Assembly (NCBI RefSeq): GCF_014201145.1
Contig: NZ_JACHDP010000001.1
Coordinates: 2,604,001-2,668,000, forward strand
Source: Micromonospora parathelypteridis
Lineage (GTDB): Bacteria; Actinomycetota; Actinomycetes; Mycobacteriales; Micromonosporaceae
Direction: 5' to 3'
Length of the DNA: 64,000 bases
Shown here piece after piece: positions 52,085 through 60,518 of this stretch. The notes under the pieces are model-generated. The model saw only the letters and a list, made by a program, of their open reading frames with translations, was not told the DNA's origin and ran no database searches. The stretch's first letter is position 1, and each line of letters begins with the position of its first letter. The position numbers were made by a program, and so were the translations under genes.

Positions 52085-53449
52085 TCACCAGGAGCAGGAG
52101 AGCGCAGGGTCGCCCGCGAGGTCGGCGGCGAGCCGGGCGCGGTGCGCGGCGATCGCCTCGCCGTAGACACCGAGCAGACCCGTGACCGTACGGTCCCAGG
52201 AGAAGTGCCGGGCGTGCTGCTCGGCGCCCCGGGCGAGCACCGCCCGGAGGGCCTGGTCCGGCAGCAACCGGCCCAGCGCCCTGGCCCAGTCGACCGGGTC
52301 GTGCCCGTCGATCAGCACGCCGCTCACGTGATCCCGCACGGCAGTGACGAGCCCTCCGACGGCGGCGGCCAGTACGGGCGTACCGCAGGCCTGTGCCTCC
52401 AGGGCGACCAGCCCGAACGATTCGTTGTGTGACGGCACCGCGACCAGGTCGGCCGCCCGGTACAGGGCCGGCAGGTCGTCCCCGGTGAGCGGTGGCAGGA
52501 ACCGCACCCCGTCGGTGACGCCGAGCTTGGCGGCCAGTTCGATCAGCGCGGTCGGCCGGTCCAGCCCGCTGCCGCTGGGCCCGCCGCAGATCACCACGGT
52601 CACCTGGGCGGCCAGCGCCGGGTCGCGCTCCCGCAGGGCGGCAACGGCGCGGATCAGCACGTCGGGGGCTTTGAGTGGTTGGATCCGACCGACGAAGGCG
52701 ACGACGTACCCGTCAGCAGGCAGCCCCAGCCGACGGCGAGCCTCACGGGTCGACGCGGACCGGTCGCCCGGTGCAGGCCGGAACCGACGCAGGTCGACGC
52801 CCGGTTGCACCACGGAGACCCGGGTCGGGTCGGCGTCGTAACGATCGAGGAGGTCGCTGGCCTCGACCCGGGTGTTGGCGACCAGCCGGTCCGCCTCGGC
52901 GACCACCTGCTCCTCGCCGATGAGCCGGGCCTTGGGCTCCGGCCGGTCGCCGGCCGCTAGCTGGGCGTTCTTGACCTTCGCCAGGGTGTGCGCGGTGTGC
53001 ACCAGCGGCACCCCCCAGCGCTCCTTGGCCAGCCAACCGACCTGGCCGGAGAGCCAGTAGTGGGAGTGGATCAGGTCGTAGTGCCCGGGCGGGCGGGACG
53101 CCTCGGCGCGCAGCACCCCGGCGGTGAAGGCGCAGAGCTGGCCGGGCAGCTCTTCCTTGGTGAGGCCCTCCAGCGGGCCCGAGGTGATGTGCCGGACCTG
53201 CACTCCGGGTGCCATCTCGACGATCGGGGGCAGGTCACCGGAGGTCGCCCGGGTGAAGATCTCCACCTCGACGTTGGCCTCGGCGAGTCGCCGGGCGACT
53301 TCGAGGATGTAGACGTTCATGCCGCCGGCATCGCCCGTCCCGGGCTGGTGCAGGGGCGAGGTGTGCACCGACAGGGTGGCGATGCGGCGAGGCCGGGGCC
53401 ACGGTTGGGTACCTCGCTGACGACCGACACCGGTGTGCATTTCCGCCAC
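52085..53449 (-). CDS. mshA: D-inositol-3-phosphate glycosyltransferase (mycothiol biosynthesis)
   Basis: The 454-residue GT4 enzyme joins N-acetylglucosamine to inositol-3-phosphate, the first step of mycothiol synthesis. Family marks are [81 protein letters not shown] and the donor-site [23 protein letters not shown] 53449 has AAAGGAG five bases upstream. It confirms that this organism uses mycothiol as its main thiol. Confidence 0.95.
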   Translation of the reverse strand: MAEMHTGVGRQRGTQPWPRPRRIATLSVHTSPLHQPGTGDAGGMNVYILEVARRLAEANVEVEIFTRATSGDLPPIVEMAPGVQVRHITSGPLEGLTKEELPGQLCAFTAGVLRAEASRPPGHYDLIHSHYWLSGQVGWLAKERWGVPLVHTAHTLAKVKNAQLAAGDRPEPKARLIGEEQVVAEADRLVANTRVEASDLLDRYDADPTRVSVVQPGVDLRRFRPAPGDRSASTREARRRLGLPADGYVVAFVGRIQPLKAPDVLIRAVAALRERDPALAAQVTVVICGGPSGSGLDRPTALIELAAKLGVTDGVRFLPPLTGDDLPALYRAADLVAVPSHNESFGLVALEAQACGTPVLAAAVGGLVTAVRDHVSGVLIDGHDPVDWARALGRLLPDQALRAVLARGAEQHARHFSWDRTVTGLLGVYGEAIAAHRARLAADLAGDPALSCSW

Positions 53450-53654
53450 ATCCGCTCCTTTGTCACGGTTGATGCCGACTCGCACGACCGGCGCTTCTCG
53501 GTCAACCTCTACGCCGGGTGTCATCTTCCCCATCGGGCTTCGGAAAATCCCCGGCGCGGCCCCCGGGCGTGACGGACCTCATCACCGCACACCCGTCGAT
53601 GTCGGCCCGACGCCCGGTCGGAACGGGTTGCGCGGTCGGGGTGAGAATGTCGGG

Positions 53655-54416
53655 ATGACCTCTGTCGCCATCGTCACCGGAGCATCGAGCGGGATCGGCG
53701 CGGCCACCGCCCGCCGACTCGCCGCCGAGGGCTTCCACGTGCTCGCCGCCGCCCGCCGCGCCGAGCGGCTCGCCGACCTGGTCGCCGAAATCACCGCCGC
53801 CGGCGGGCAGGCCACCGCGGTGACCTGCGACATCACGTCGGACGAATCGGTAGCCGGACTGGCCGAGGCCGCGGCCCAGGCACCCGGGCCGGTCACCCTG
53901 CTGGTCAACAATGCCGGCGGAGCGCGGGGGCTGGACCCGGTGGAGTCCGGCTCGGTCGCCGACTGGCAGTGGATGTACGACGTCAACGTGCTCGGCACAC
54001 TGCGGGTCACCCAGGCGCTGCTGCCGGCGCTGGAGGCGTCCGGCTCCGGCACCATCGTGGTGGTCTCCTCCACCGCAGGCCTGACCGTCTACGAGGGCGG
54101 GGGCGGCTACACCGCGGCGAAGCACGCGCAGACCGCCATCGCCGGCACGCTCCGCCTCGAGCTGTGCGGCCGACCCCTGCGGGTGATCGAGATCGACCCG
54201 GGCATGGTGAAGACCGACGAGTTCGGGCTGGTCCGTTTCGAGGGTGACGCGGAGCGGGCGGCCGCCGTCTACGCCGGAGTGCCGGGGCCGTTGGTAGCCG
54301 AGGACGTGGCCGACTGCATCGCCTGGTGCGCCACCCGCCCCGAGCACGTCAACATCGACCGGCTGGTGGTCCGGCCGCGGGCGCAGGCCGCCCAGCACAA
54401 GGTGCACCGGGTCTAG
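53655..54416 (+). CDS. Classical short-chain dehydrogenase/reductase
   Basis: The 253-residue protein has the SDR motifs TGASSGIGAATARRLA, NNAGG, catalytic Ser in VVSSTAGLTVYEGGGGYTAAKHA with the YxxxK pair, and IDPGMVKTDEF. The likely cofactor is NADP, given Arg residues after the first strand. Mycobacterial Rv0484c has the same position near mshA and murB. Substrate unknown. Confidence 0.92.
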   Translation: MTSVAIVTGASSGIGAATARRLAAEGFHVLAAARRAERLADLVAEITAAGGQATAVTCDITSDESVAGLAEAAAQAPGPVTLLVNNAGGARGLDPVESGSVADWQWMYDVNVLGTLRVTQALLPALEASGSGTIVVVSSTAGLTVYEGGGGYTAAKHAQTAIAGTLRLELCGRPLRVIEIDPGMVKTDEFGLVRFEGDAERAAAVYAGVPGPLVAEDVADCIAWCATRPEHVNIDRLVVRPRAQAAQHKVHRV

Positions 54417-54494
54417 CAGCGCGCCAGCCGGGTCTGCGAGCCCCGCAGACGCGCACGGAGACCGGCACCAGGGTCATCGACCGGGAGGGGCGGT

Positions 54495-55283
54495 ATGAGC
54501 GGCGCGGCACGACACCGGCCGCTCGGCGTGGTCACGAGGGGCACGACCAACCCGAACCGGCTCCGTCGGGTGGACAACTGGATCGTCGCCACCTGCGCCG
54601 ACCGGCTGCTGGCGGCGGCCGACCCCCTGGTGGTCGACCTCGGCTACGGCGCCACCCCGGTGACCGCGGTGGAGCTGCGCGCCCGGCTGGCGGCGGGAGT
54701 GCGTCCCGACGTACGGCTGGTCGGGCTGGAGATCGACCCGGCCCGGGTGGCCGCCGCGACGCCGGCCGCCGACCCGCCCGGCCTGACGTTCGCCCGAGGC
54801 GGGTTCGAGCTGGCCGGGCTCCGGCCGGTGCTGGTCCGCGCGTTCAACGTGCTGCGACAGTACGACGAGAGCGAGGTGCCCGACGCCTGGCGGACGATGA
54901 CCGCCGCGCTCGCCCCTGGTGGGGTGCTCGTCGAGGGCACGTGCGACGAGTTGGGCCGGCTCGCCAGTTGGCTGCTGATCGACGCCGAGGGCCCCCGAAC
55001 GCTGACCCTGGCCGCGAAGCTCACCACCCTGGGTAGTCCCGCCGAGCTGGCCGAGCGGCTGCCCAAGGCGCTGATCCATCGCAACGTCCCCGGCGAGCCG
55101 ATCCACGATCTGATCCGCGCGCTCGACGACGCCTGGCAGGCCGCCGCGCCCTACGCCACCTTCGGCCCCCGCCAACGCTGGCTGAGCGCGGTGACCCGTC
55201 TCCGCGAAACCGGCTGGCCCATCCTGGGCAGCCCGAACCGCTGGCGCCAAGGAGAGCTGACCCTCCCCTGGCCCCCAGCCTGA
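54495..55283 (+). CDS. Class I SAM-dependent methyltransferase-like protein
   Basis: The 262-residue protein starts at ATG 54495 after GGGAGGGG. SAM-binding motif I reads LVVDLGYGATPVTAVELRARL, motif II VRLVGLEIDPARV, followed by VRAFNVLRQYDESEVPDAW and LAPGGVLVEGTCDELGRLASW. These suit a methyltransferase fold, with unknown target. Conserved in this neighbourhood in actinomycetes. A C-rich 12-base tandem repeat starts at its stop codon. Confidence 0.85.
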   Translation: MSGAARHRPLGVVTRGTTNPNRLRRVDNWIVATCADRLLAAADPLVVDLGYGATPVTAVELRARLAAGVRPDVRLVGLEIDPARVAAATPAADPPGLTFARGGFELAGLRPVLVRAFNVLRQYDESEVPDAWRTMTAALAPGGVLVEGTCDELGRLASWLLIDAEGPRTLTLAAKLTTLGSPAELAERLPKALIHRNVPGEPIHDLIRALDDAWQAAAPYATFGPRQRWLSAVTRLRETGWPILGSPNRWRQGELTLPWPPA

Positions 55284-55351
55284 CCCCGCCCCTGACCCCG
55301 CCCCTGACCCCGCCCTGCCCCGCCCCGCCCCACCCCACCCCACCCCGCCCC
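55281..55351. repeat. C-rich tract with 12-bp tandem repeat
   Basis: TGACCCCGCCCC is repeated about three times from the stop codon of the methyltransferase gene and runs into CCCCACCCCACCCC-type sequence to 55351. On the minus strand this is a run of more than ten GGGG blocks with 1-3 base loops, a candidate G-quadruplex. It lies at the 3' side of both convergent genes. Confidence 0.7.
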
Positions 55352-55423
55352 GCGATCTTGCACTTCCTGTCGTTGATATCTGGCTCTACGCCCGATATGT
55401 CGCGTCAGAAACTGCAAGATCGC
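55352..55423. repeat. Dispersed inverted repeat, family C, copy 2
   Basis: Perfect 11-base arms GCGATCTTGCA (55352-55362) and TGCAAGATCGC (55413-55423) enclose 50 bases. It is related to the element at 19026-19082 by the GATCTTGC arms. Confidence 0.75.
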
Positions 55424-55493
55424 CGGAAGGTCGGGTGGGGCGGCCGGTCAGTTCCGCAGGGGCCAGCCGGCGGACGTCTACCGGCGACTCGGG

Positions 55494-55573
55494 CGTGATC
55501 GACTCCATGTCGCCGATGTGGGGGTATCTCGCCCGGCGGATACCGCCTTGTCGCCGAAACTGTGTGGATCACG
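55494..55573. repeat. Palindromic element, family E, with internal direct repeats
   Basis: Outer arms CGTGATC (55494-55500) and GATCACG (55567-55573), inner arms GGTATC (55523-55528) and GATACC, and a direct repeat TGTCGCCGA at 55508 and 55549. The layout resembles family D. The remaining bases to murB (55574-55652) show nothing clear. Confidence 0.55.
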
Positions 55574-55652
55574 CCCCGCCTCCCCACCGCGGGGGTCACG
55601 GGGCCGTCCGTCTGGGGTATTCGTCCGGCGGGCGAGGTCGACTGGGTGTGGG

Positions 55653-56735
55653 TTAGAGGGTGCAGTTGATGAGGACTGGTTCGGGGTGGAGGGTCACGCC
55701 GAAGCGGGCGTGCACCGTGTCGCGGATGTCGCGGGCCAGGGTCAGCAGGTCGGCGGTGCGGGCTCTGCCGGTGTGGTTGGTGAGGGCCAGGGTGTGCTTG
55801 CTGGAGATGGTCACCCCACCCGCACCGGCGTAGCCCTTGGTGAAGCCGGCCTTGTCGATCAGCCAGGCCGCGCTCACCTTGACCAGGCCGTCGGCCCCCG
55901 GCCAGGCGGGCGGATCACCCAGCTCGGCGGCACGCTCCAGGAGCAGCTCGTAGGTCGACTGGTCGAGCACCGGGTTGGTGAAGAAGGAGCCGACCGAGCG
56001 AGTGTCCGGGTCGGTGGTGTCGAGCACCATGCCCTTTCCCGCGCGCAGTCGCAGCACCGCGGCTCGGGCGTCGGCCAGGGGCACCTGGTCGCCCACCTCG
56101 ACACCGAGCGCGCGGGCCAGTTCGGCGTAACGCACCGGGCCGGAGATCGGGGACCGGGCGAGCCGGAAGTCGACGGCGAGCACCACCCAACGGTCCCGGT
56201 ACTTGAAGATGCTGCCCCGGTAGCCGAACCCGCAGTCGGCGGCGGGGATGACGTGGCGGGTGCCCTTGGCCCGGTCGTACACCTCGACGCCGGTGATCGT
56301 CTCGGCGACCTCCTGGCCGTACGCGCCGACGTTCTGGATCGGGGTGGCGCCGGTCGAGCCGGGGATGCCGGAGAGGCACTCCAGGCCGGCCCAGCCGTTG
56401 GCCACCGTGGCGGCGACCAGGTCGTCCCACGGCTCGCCGGCGTCGACCCGTACGGTGACCGACTCGGCGTCCTCGGCGAGGACGCGCAGGCCACGGGAGC
56501 GGACCAGGACGACGGTGCCGGGGAAGCCGGAGTCGCCGATCACCACATTGCTGCCGCCGGCCAGGATCAGGAGTGGCGCCTCCGCGGCCCGGACCGCTCG
56601 AACGATCTCGTCAGCACTGCCGGCGGTCACGATCCGCTCGGCCGACCCACCCATCCGCAGAGTGGTGTAGCTGGCCAGTGGACCAGGGGTGGCACGATCG
56701 GCTTCGGTTGTCGGCTGGGCGGAGGCGTCTGGCAC
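55653..56735 (-). CDS. murB: UDP-N-acetylenolpyruvoylglucosamine reductase
   Basis: The 360-residue flavoenzyme reduces UDP-GlcNAc-enolpyruvate to UDP-MurNAc for peptidoglycan. FAD-binding segments are YTTLRMGGSAERIVTAGS, LLILAGGSNVVIGD and GIPGSTGATPIQNVGAYGQEVAE. The catalytic Ser is in RSVGSFFTNPV and the Glu in TLHPEPVLI. GTG 56735 is chosen; the sequence before it in the open frame is antisense to the next gene. A type I MurB by length. Divergent from the TIGR03083 gene. Confidence 0.95.
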   Translation of the reverse strand: MPDASAQPTTEADRATPGPLASYTTLRMGGSAERIVTAGSADEIVRAVRAAEAPLLILAGGSNVVIGDSGFPGTVVLVRSRGLRVLAEDAESVTVRVDAGEPWDDLVAATVANGWAGLECLSGIPGSTGATPIQNVGAYGQEVAETITGVEVYDRAKGTRHVIPAADCGFGYRGSIFKYRDRWVVLAVDFRLARSPISGPVRYAELARALGVEVGDQVPLADARAAVLRLRAGKGMVLDTTDPDTRSVGSFFTNPVLDQSTYELLLERAAELGDPPAWPGADGLVKVSAAWLIDKAGFTKGYAGAGGVTISSKHTLALTNHTGRARTADLLTLARDIRDTVHARFGVTLHPEPVLINCTL

Positions 56736-56804
56736 GCCCTTCACCTTAGGCTGACTGATAGCCGTGGCACCCACTGGTCGCCCGGCACCCCCGGGAGGAT
56801 GGCG

Positions 56805-57557
56805 ATGAGCAGACTGCAGGGCAGCAAGGATTTCTGGATCGGGGCACTCCGAGCGGAGGGTCCGGCTTTCGCCGCGGCGGTGGCCGAGGCGCCGCCGGAG
56901 ACACCGGTCCTGTCCTGTCCGGGCTGGACGGTCAACGATCTCACGCTGCATCTCGCTCGGATCTACCACTGGGTTTCGTCGTTCGCCGGCAACGGGCAGA
57001 CCACCCGACCGGACCGCCAGGACCCGGCCGACGCGGGCGTGAGCCCGCTAGAGCTGTGGCACCAGGGGTACGACCGGCTGATGACCGTCTTCGACGGGCT
57101 CGACCCGGAGGCACCGGCGTGGAACTGGGCGCCGCAGCCGAAGAAGGCCGGTTTCTGGCCGCGTCGGATGGCGCACGAGACGGCGGTGCACCGCTGGGAC
57201 GCCCAGCTTGCCATCGCGGCCGGCGAGCCGGTGGAGGCGAAGCTCGCGGCCGACGGGGTGAGTGAGGTGCTGGACACCTGGCTCCCCGCGGGCCGTCGGC
57301 GGACGCCGGGCGACTGGCACGGGGTGGTTCAGCTCACCGCGACCGACGCGGCTCAGGAGTGGTATCTGCGGCTGCGTGGCCAGGGGGTGGCGCTGCTCGA
57401 TACCGCGACCATCTTCGACCACGACGACCACCACGCCCGGGCGCAGGTCAGCGGCACCGCGAGCGACCTGCTGTTGGCGCTCTGGGGTCGAGTGAGCTTC
57501 GAGACGCTGGACGTTGCCGGCGATCCCTCCCTGCTGGAAGGTCTGCGTACCCGCTGA
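56805..57557 (+). CDS. TIGR03083-family (maleylpyruvate isomerase-like, mycothiol-dependent type) protein
   Basis: The 250-residue protein starts at ATG 56805, six bases after GGGAGG. It has a DinB-like four-helix N-terminus (VLSCPGWTVNDLTLHLARIYHWV) and the second half HETAVHRWDAQLA. The His residues of these two segments, with the Asp or Glu, form the metal site of mycothiol-dependent maleylpyruvate isomerase-type enzymes. The substrate is unknown; the family includes thiol transferases and detoxifying enzymes that use mycothiol. Confidence 0.88.
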   Translation: MSRLQGSKDFWIGALRAEGPAFAAAVAEAPPETPVLSCPGWTVNDLTLHLARIYHWVSSFAGNGQTTRPDRQDPADAGVSPLELWHQGYDRLMTVFDGLDPEAPAWNWAPQPKKAGFWPRRMAHETAVHRWDAQLAIAAGEPVEAKLAADGVSEVLDTWLPAGRRRTPGDWHGVVQLTATDAAQEWYLRLRGQGVALLDTATIFDHDDHHARAQVSGTASDLLLALWGRVSFETLDVAGDPSLLEGLRTR

Positions 57558-57633
57558 TCGGCTCCGCCTCGACGAGGGCGTCATCCTGCCGGGGTGGCGT
57601 CCTCGATGGCGTCCGGGTTCGATCCGGCAGACG

Positions 57634-57651
57634 CAAGAGAGCGCTCTCTTG
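57634..57651. promoter_or_regulatory. LacI-type operator 1 overlapping a -35 element
   Basis: CAAGAGAGCGCTCTCTTG is a perfect 18-base palindrome of the LacI/CebR type with central GCGC. Its right end overlaps a perfect -35 hexamer, TTGACA (57649-57654), so binding would block polymerase. Confidence 0.8.
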
Positions 57652-57682
57652 ACACAGCGTGGATTCACCCACCACCCTGACG

Positions 57683-57696
57683 GGAGAGCGCTCTCC
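57683..57696. promoter_or_regulatory. LacI-type operator 2
   Basis: GGAGAGCGCTCTCC is a perfect 14-base palindrome with the same GAGAGCGCTCTC core as operator 1, about 48 bases (centre to centre, close to 4.5 helical turns) downstream. It probably lies just after the -10 region. Confidence 0.8.
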
Positions 57697-57788
57697 GGGT
57701 GTCGACGCCCTCGGTGAGCGAGCAGCGCTGCTGACCTTCCAGGTCTTCAGCCGCGGATCTTCGGCGGATTCGTGAAAGGGCGGTCAGC

Positions 57789-58034
57789 GTGAGTGATATC
57801 CGTGTCCCCGAGCAGCTCCCCCCGGGGCCCGTCGCCCACCGGTTCGATGGCGCGGCTCGCGACGACGATTCAAGTCCGTCCAACTGGGACGCCCACGCCA
57901 ACACTGATCACCGCGGCGATCTCCCGGGGCGTGGACCTGGGCACCTATCTCGTATGGTCAATCCTGGACAACGTCGAACAGGCGGAGGGTTACCGCAGGC
58001 GGTTCGGGCGACGAGCGGGGAGAAGGCGCGATGA
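57789..58034 (+). pseudogene. Decayed GH1 beta-glucosidase, only N- and C-terminal pieces left
   Basis: The GTG at 57789 has AAAGGG eight bases upstream and opens VSDIRVPEQLPPG, then GAARDDDSSPSNWDAHANT. This corresponds to the GH1 start pattern LPPGF...IEGAAREDGRTPSIWDTF with residues lost. From about 57908, one frame over, follows ISRGVDLGTYLVWSILDN then VEQAEGYRRRFG, the GH1 C-terminal pattern RGYFVWSLLDNFEWAEGYxxRFG. More than 1 kb of a normal GH1 gene, including both catalytic Glu regions, is missing. The N-terminal frame runs on to a TGA that overlaps the lacI start (ATGA). It is inactive as an enzyme. Confidence 0.8.
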
Positions 58035-59038
58035 CGACGGCGCAGCGGCCGACGCTCGAAGCGGTGGCGGCGCGGGCCGGGGTGTCCCGGGCCACCGTGT
58101 CCCGTGTGGTCAACGGCTCCACCACCGTCGCCGAACCGATCCGCGAGGCAGTCACCCGGGCGGTCGCCGAATTGGGGTACGTCCCCAATCTCGCCGCCCG
58201 CAGCCTGGTCACCCAACGCACCGACTCGATCGCCCTGGTCATGCCGGAGGCGGCCACCCGGGTCTTCTCCGACGACCAGGTCTTCCCCGGCATCATTCGC
58301 GGCGTCAGCCAGGAGTTGGAAGCGGCCGACAAGCAACTGGTGCTGATGCTCGCCGGTTCACCCGCAGGCCACCATCGGGTCGAGCGGTACACCACCGGCC
58401 GGCACGTCGACGGGGTGCTCTTCGCCTCGCTGCACGGCGCCGACCCGCTGCCCGGCACGCTGGCCCGGCTCGGCATCCCGGTGGTGGTCAGCGGTCGACC
58501 GCTCGGCGACGCGCCCGTGCCGTACGTCGACGTCGACCACGTCGGCGGGGTGACCGCCGCCGTACGACACATGATCGACAACGGTCGCCGACGGATCGCC
58601 ACCATCGCCGGGCCGCAGGACATGGTCGCCGGGATCGAACGGCTCAACGGTTACCGCGCCGCGGTCGCCGACGCGGGGCTGCCCGAGCTGGTCGCCGTCG
58701 GTGACTTCACCCGGGAGTCCGGGTCGGCGGCGATGCACCGGCTGCTCACCGAGCACCCCGACCTGGACGGTGTCTTCGCCGCCTCCGACCTGATGGCGCA
58801 CGCCGCCCTGCGTACGCTGCGCGAGGCCGGCCGGCGGGTGCCGGAGGATGTCGCGGTGGTCGGCTTCGACGACATCGAGACCGCCGCCTACACCGAGCCG
58901 CCGCTGACCACCGTCCGGCAACCGATCGTGGAGCTGGGCCGGCGGATGACCCGGCAACTGCTCCGGCTGGCCGCCGGGGAGACCATCGAGCAGGCCGTCA
59001 TGCTCCCCACCGAGCTGATCCGGCGCGCCTCCGCCTGA
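58031..59038 (+). CDS. LacI-family sugar-responsive repressor
   Basis: The 335-residue repressor has the LacI headpiece (TLEAVAARAGVSRATVSRVVNGSTTVAEPIREAVTRAVAELGYVPNLAARSL) and a periplasmic-binding-protein-like sugar domain (IALVMPEAATRVFSDDQVFPGIIRGVSQELEA, DGVLFASLHG, VAVVGFDDIETAAYTEPPLTTV). It resembles CebR/BxlR-like regulators of actinomycetes that control beta-glucoside uptake and hydrolysis. Its likely operators lie at 57634 and 57683. The genes it would normally control, a transporter and a beta-glucosidase, are missing or decayed here. Confidence 0.93.
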   Translation: MTTAQRPTLEAVAARAGVSRATVSRVVNGSTTVAEPIREAVTRAVAELGYVPNLAARSLVTQRTDSIALVMPEAATRVFSDDQVFPGIIRGVSQELEAADKQLVLMLAGSPAGHHRVERYTTGRHVDGVLFASLHGADPLPGTLARLGIPVVVSGRPLGDAPVPYVDVDHVGGVTAAVRHMIDNGRRRIATIAGPQDMVAGIERLNGYRAAVADAGLPELVAVGDFTRESGSAAMHRLLTEHPDLDGVFAASDLMAHAALRTLREAGRRVPEDVAVVGFDDIETAAYTEPPLTTVRQPIVELGRRMTRQLLRLAAGETIEQAVMLPTELIRRASA

Positions 59039-59173
59039 GTGCGCCGGGCGGGGCCGCGCTCGCCGCACGATCCGCGCAACCACCAGGACGTTGGCGCCTG
59101 CTGGGCGGTCGTGAGCGAGGGACGCCTGGTTAATGCGTCGCTCCGGCGGGCGATCATGGTTAGCCTCGCCGGC

Positions 59174-59587
59174 ATGCCGGAACCTGTCGCGCTGTTGCAC
59201 GTCCCCGCCCTCTCCGACGTCGCCGAGTACGCGTACGCGGCCACCGTCGATCCACCCGCCCGGCTGATTTTCACCGCCGGCGCCTGCCCGCTGGACGCCG
59301 AGGGACGCACCGTTGCGCCGGGTGACCACGCCGCGCAGGCCCGGCAGGTGATGACGAACCTGGAGACGGCCCTCGAGGCGTCCGGCGCCCGGCTCACCGA
59401 CGTGGTCAAGACCACCGTCTACGTGGCGTCCTCCCGGCAGGCAGACCTGGTGACGGCCTGGGAGGTGGTCCGCGACTTCTTCGGCGACCACGACCCGCCC
59501 AGCACCCTGCTCGGGGTGGCCGTGCTCGGCTACACCGACCAACTCGTCGAGGTCGAGGCCGTCGCCGCCGTTCGGACGGGGGCCTGA
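59174..59587 (+). CDS. RidA/YjgF-family protein
   Basis: The 137-residue protein starts at ATG 59174. RidA family parts visible are LIFTAGACPLDAEGRTVAPGDHAAQARQVMTNLETALEASGARLTDVVKTTVYVAS and STLLGVAVLGYTDQLVEVEAVAAV. The usual Arg that binds the carboxylate in RidA deaminases (SRxxV/VR) is replaced around the STLLGVAVL segment, so the imine-deaminase activity is not assured. The GNAT gene follows by 1 base. Confidence 0.85.
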   Translation: MPEPVALLHVPALSDVAEYAYAATVDPPARLIFTAGACPLDAEGRTVAPGDHAAQARQVMTNLETALEASGARLTDVVKTTVYVASSRQADLVTAWEVVRDFFGDHDPPSTLLGVAVLGYTDQLVEVEAVAAVRTGA

Positions 59588-59588
59588 C

Positions 59589-60485
59589 ATGCGGATTCGT
59601 GTGGCGCAGCCGGATGATGCCCCGGCCGTGGTGGCCCTGCGGGCGATGGTCTTCCCATACCTGGTGCGCGGGGTCGAGTCGACCCGGAAGATGATCGCCG
59701 AACCTCCGCCGGGGGAGGAGTGGACCGCCCTTGTGGCCGAGGTCGATAACCAGGTCGTCGGCTGGGTGTCCGCCGAGCGCATCGGCACGACATCGCTGGC
59801 GAACGTCGGCGGCATCAATCTACTGCACGTGCACCCGGAGCACCGGCGTCGCGGCGTTGGCAGCGGGCTGCTGACGGCCGCGACCAACTACCTCCGCCCG
59901 TTGGGAGTCCGCCGGGTGCGTGCCATGGCACAACCGGAGGCGCTGCCGTTTGCCCGCCGGCACGGCTACGAGCCCAGCCGCGAGGTGCGCTACTCGGCGC
60001 TCGATCTGGACCCGGCACCCGCGCTACCCGAGCCGCCGCCTGGCATACGGCTGTGCCCGATCGCCGACCTGGACCCGCACCTGCTGTACGCGGCGGACGT
60101 GGCCGCGGCCGCCGACGAACCGGGCGACGTGCCGGTCGACACGAAGGACTACGAAAGCTGGCAGTACGACGTCTGGGACAACCTCGGCCTGGACAAGACG
60201 GCCAGCGTCGCCGCCGAGGTCGGCGGGGAGGTGGTCGCCTTCAGTCTGGTCAAGAGGGACGGCGACCGGATGTGGTCGGACTACACCGGCACCGTCCCGT
60301 CGTACCGGGGTCGTGGGCTGGCCCGGTTGGCCAAGATGGCGGCGCTGCACCGGGCAGCCGCCAACGGCGTACGGATCGCGTACACCTCGAACGACGAGGA
60401 GAACGCGCCGATGCTCGCGATCAACGCCCGGCTGGGCTACCGGCCGGTGGCCGCCCAGTGGTCCTGCCTGGCCGAGCTGACCTGA
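59589..60485 (+). CDS. Tandem-domain GNAT acetyltransferase
   Basis: The 298-residue protein has two GNAT domains: the first with LLHVHPEHRRRGVGSGLLTAATNYLRP, the second with TGTVPSYRGRGLARLAKMAALHRAAANGVRIAYTSNDEENAPMLAINARLGYRPVA. Both keep the acetyl-CoA-binding R/QxxGxG/A loop. Substrate unknown. It is translationally close to RidA (1-base gap), so the two may act in one pathway, such as amine or amino-acid damage control. Confidence 0.88.
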   Translation: MRIRVAQPDDAPAVVALRAMVFPYLVRGVESTRKMIAEPPPGEEWTALVAEVDNQVVGWVSAERIGTTSLANVGGINLLHVHPEHRRRGVGSGLLTAATNYLRPLGVRRVRAMAQPEALPFARRHGYEPSREVRYSALDLDPAPALPEPPPGIRLCPIADLDPHLLYAADVAAAADEPGDVPVDTKDYESWQYDVWDNLGLDKTASVAAEVGGEVVAFSLVKRDGDRMWSDYTGTVPSYRGRGLARLAKMAALHRAAANGVRIAYTSNDEENAPMLAINARLGYRPVAAQWSCLAELT

Positions 60486-60518
60486 TCAGTCGAAGGCCGA
60501 GGCCGGCGGAGAAGCTCG

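Noticed and set aside
57615..57634. T-arm-like sequence GGGTTCGATCC upstream of the LacI operators
   Set aside because: The 70 bases before it do not form D and anticodon arms with an acceptor stem, so it is not a tRNA or an obvious attachment site.
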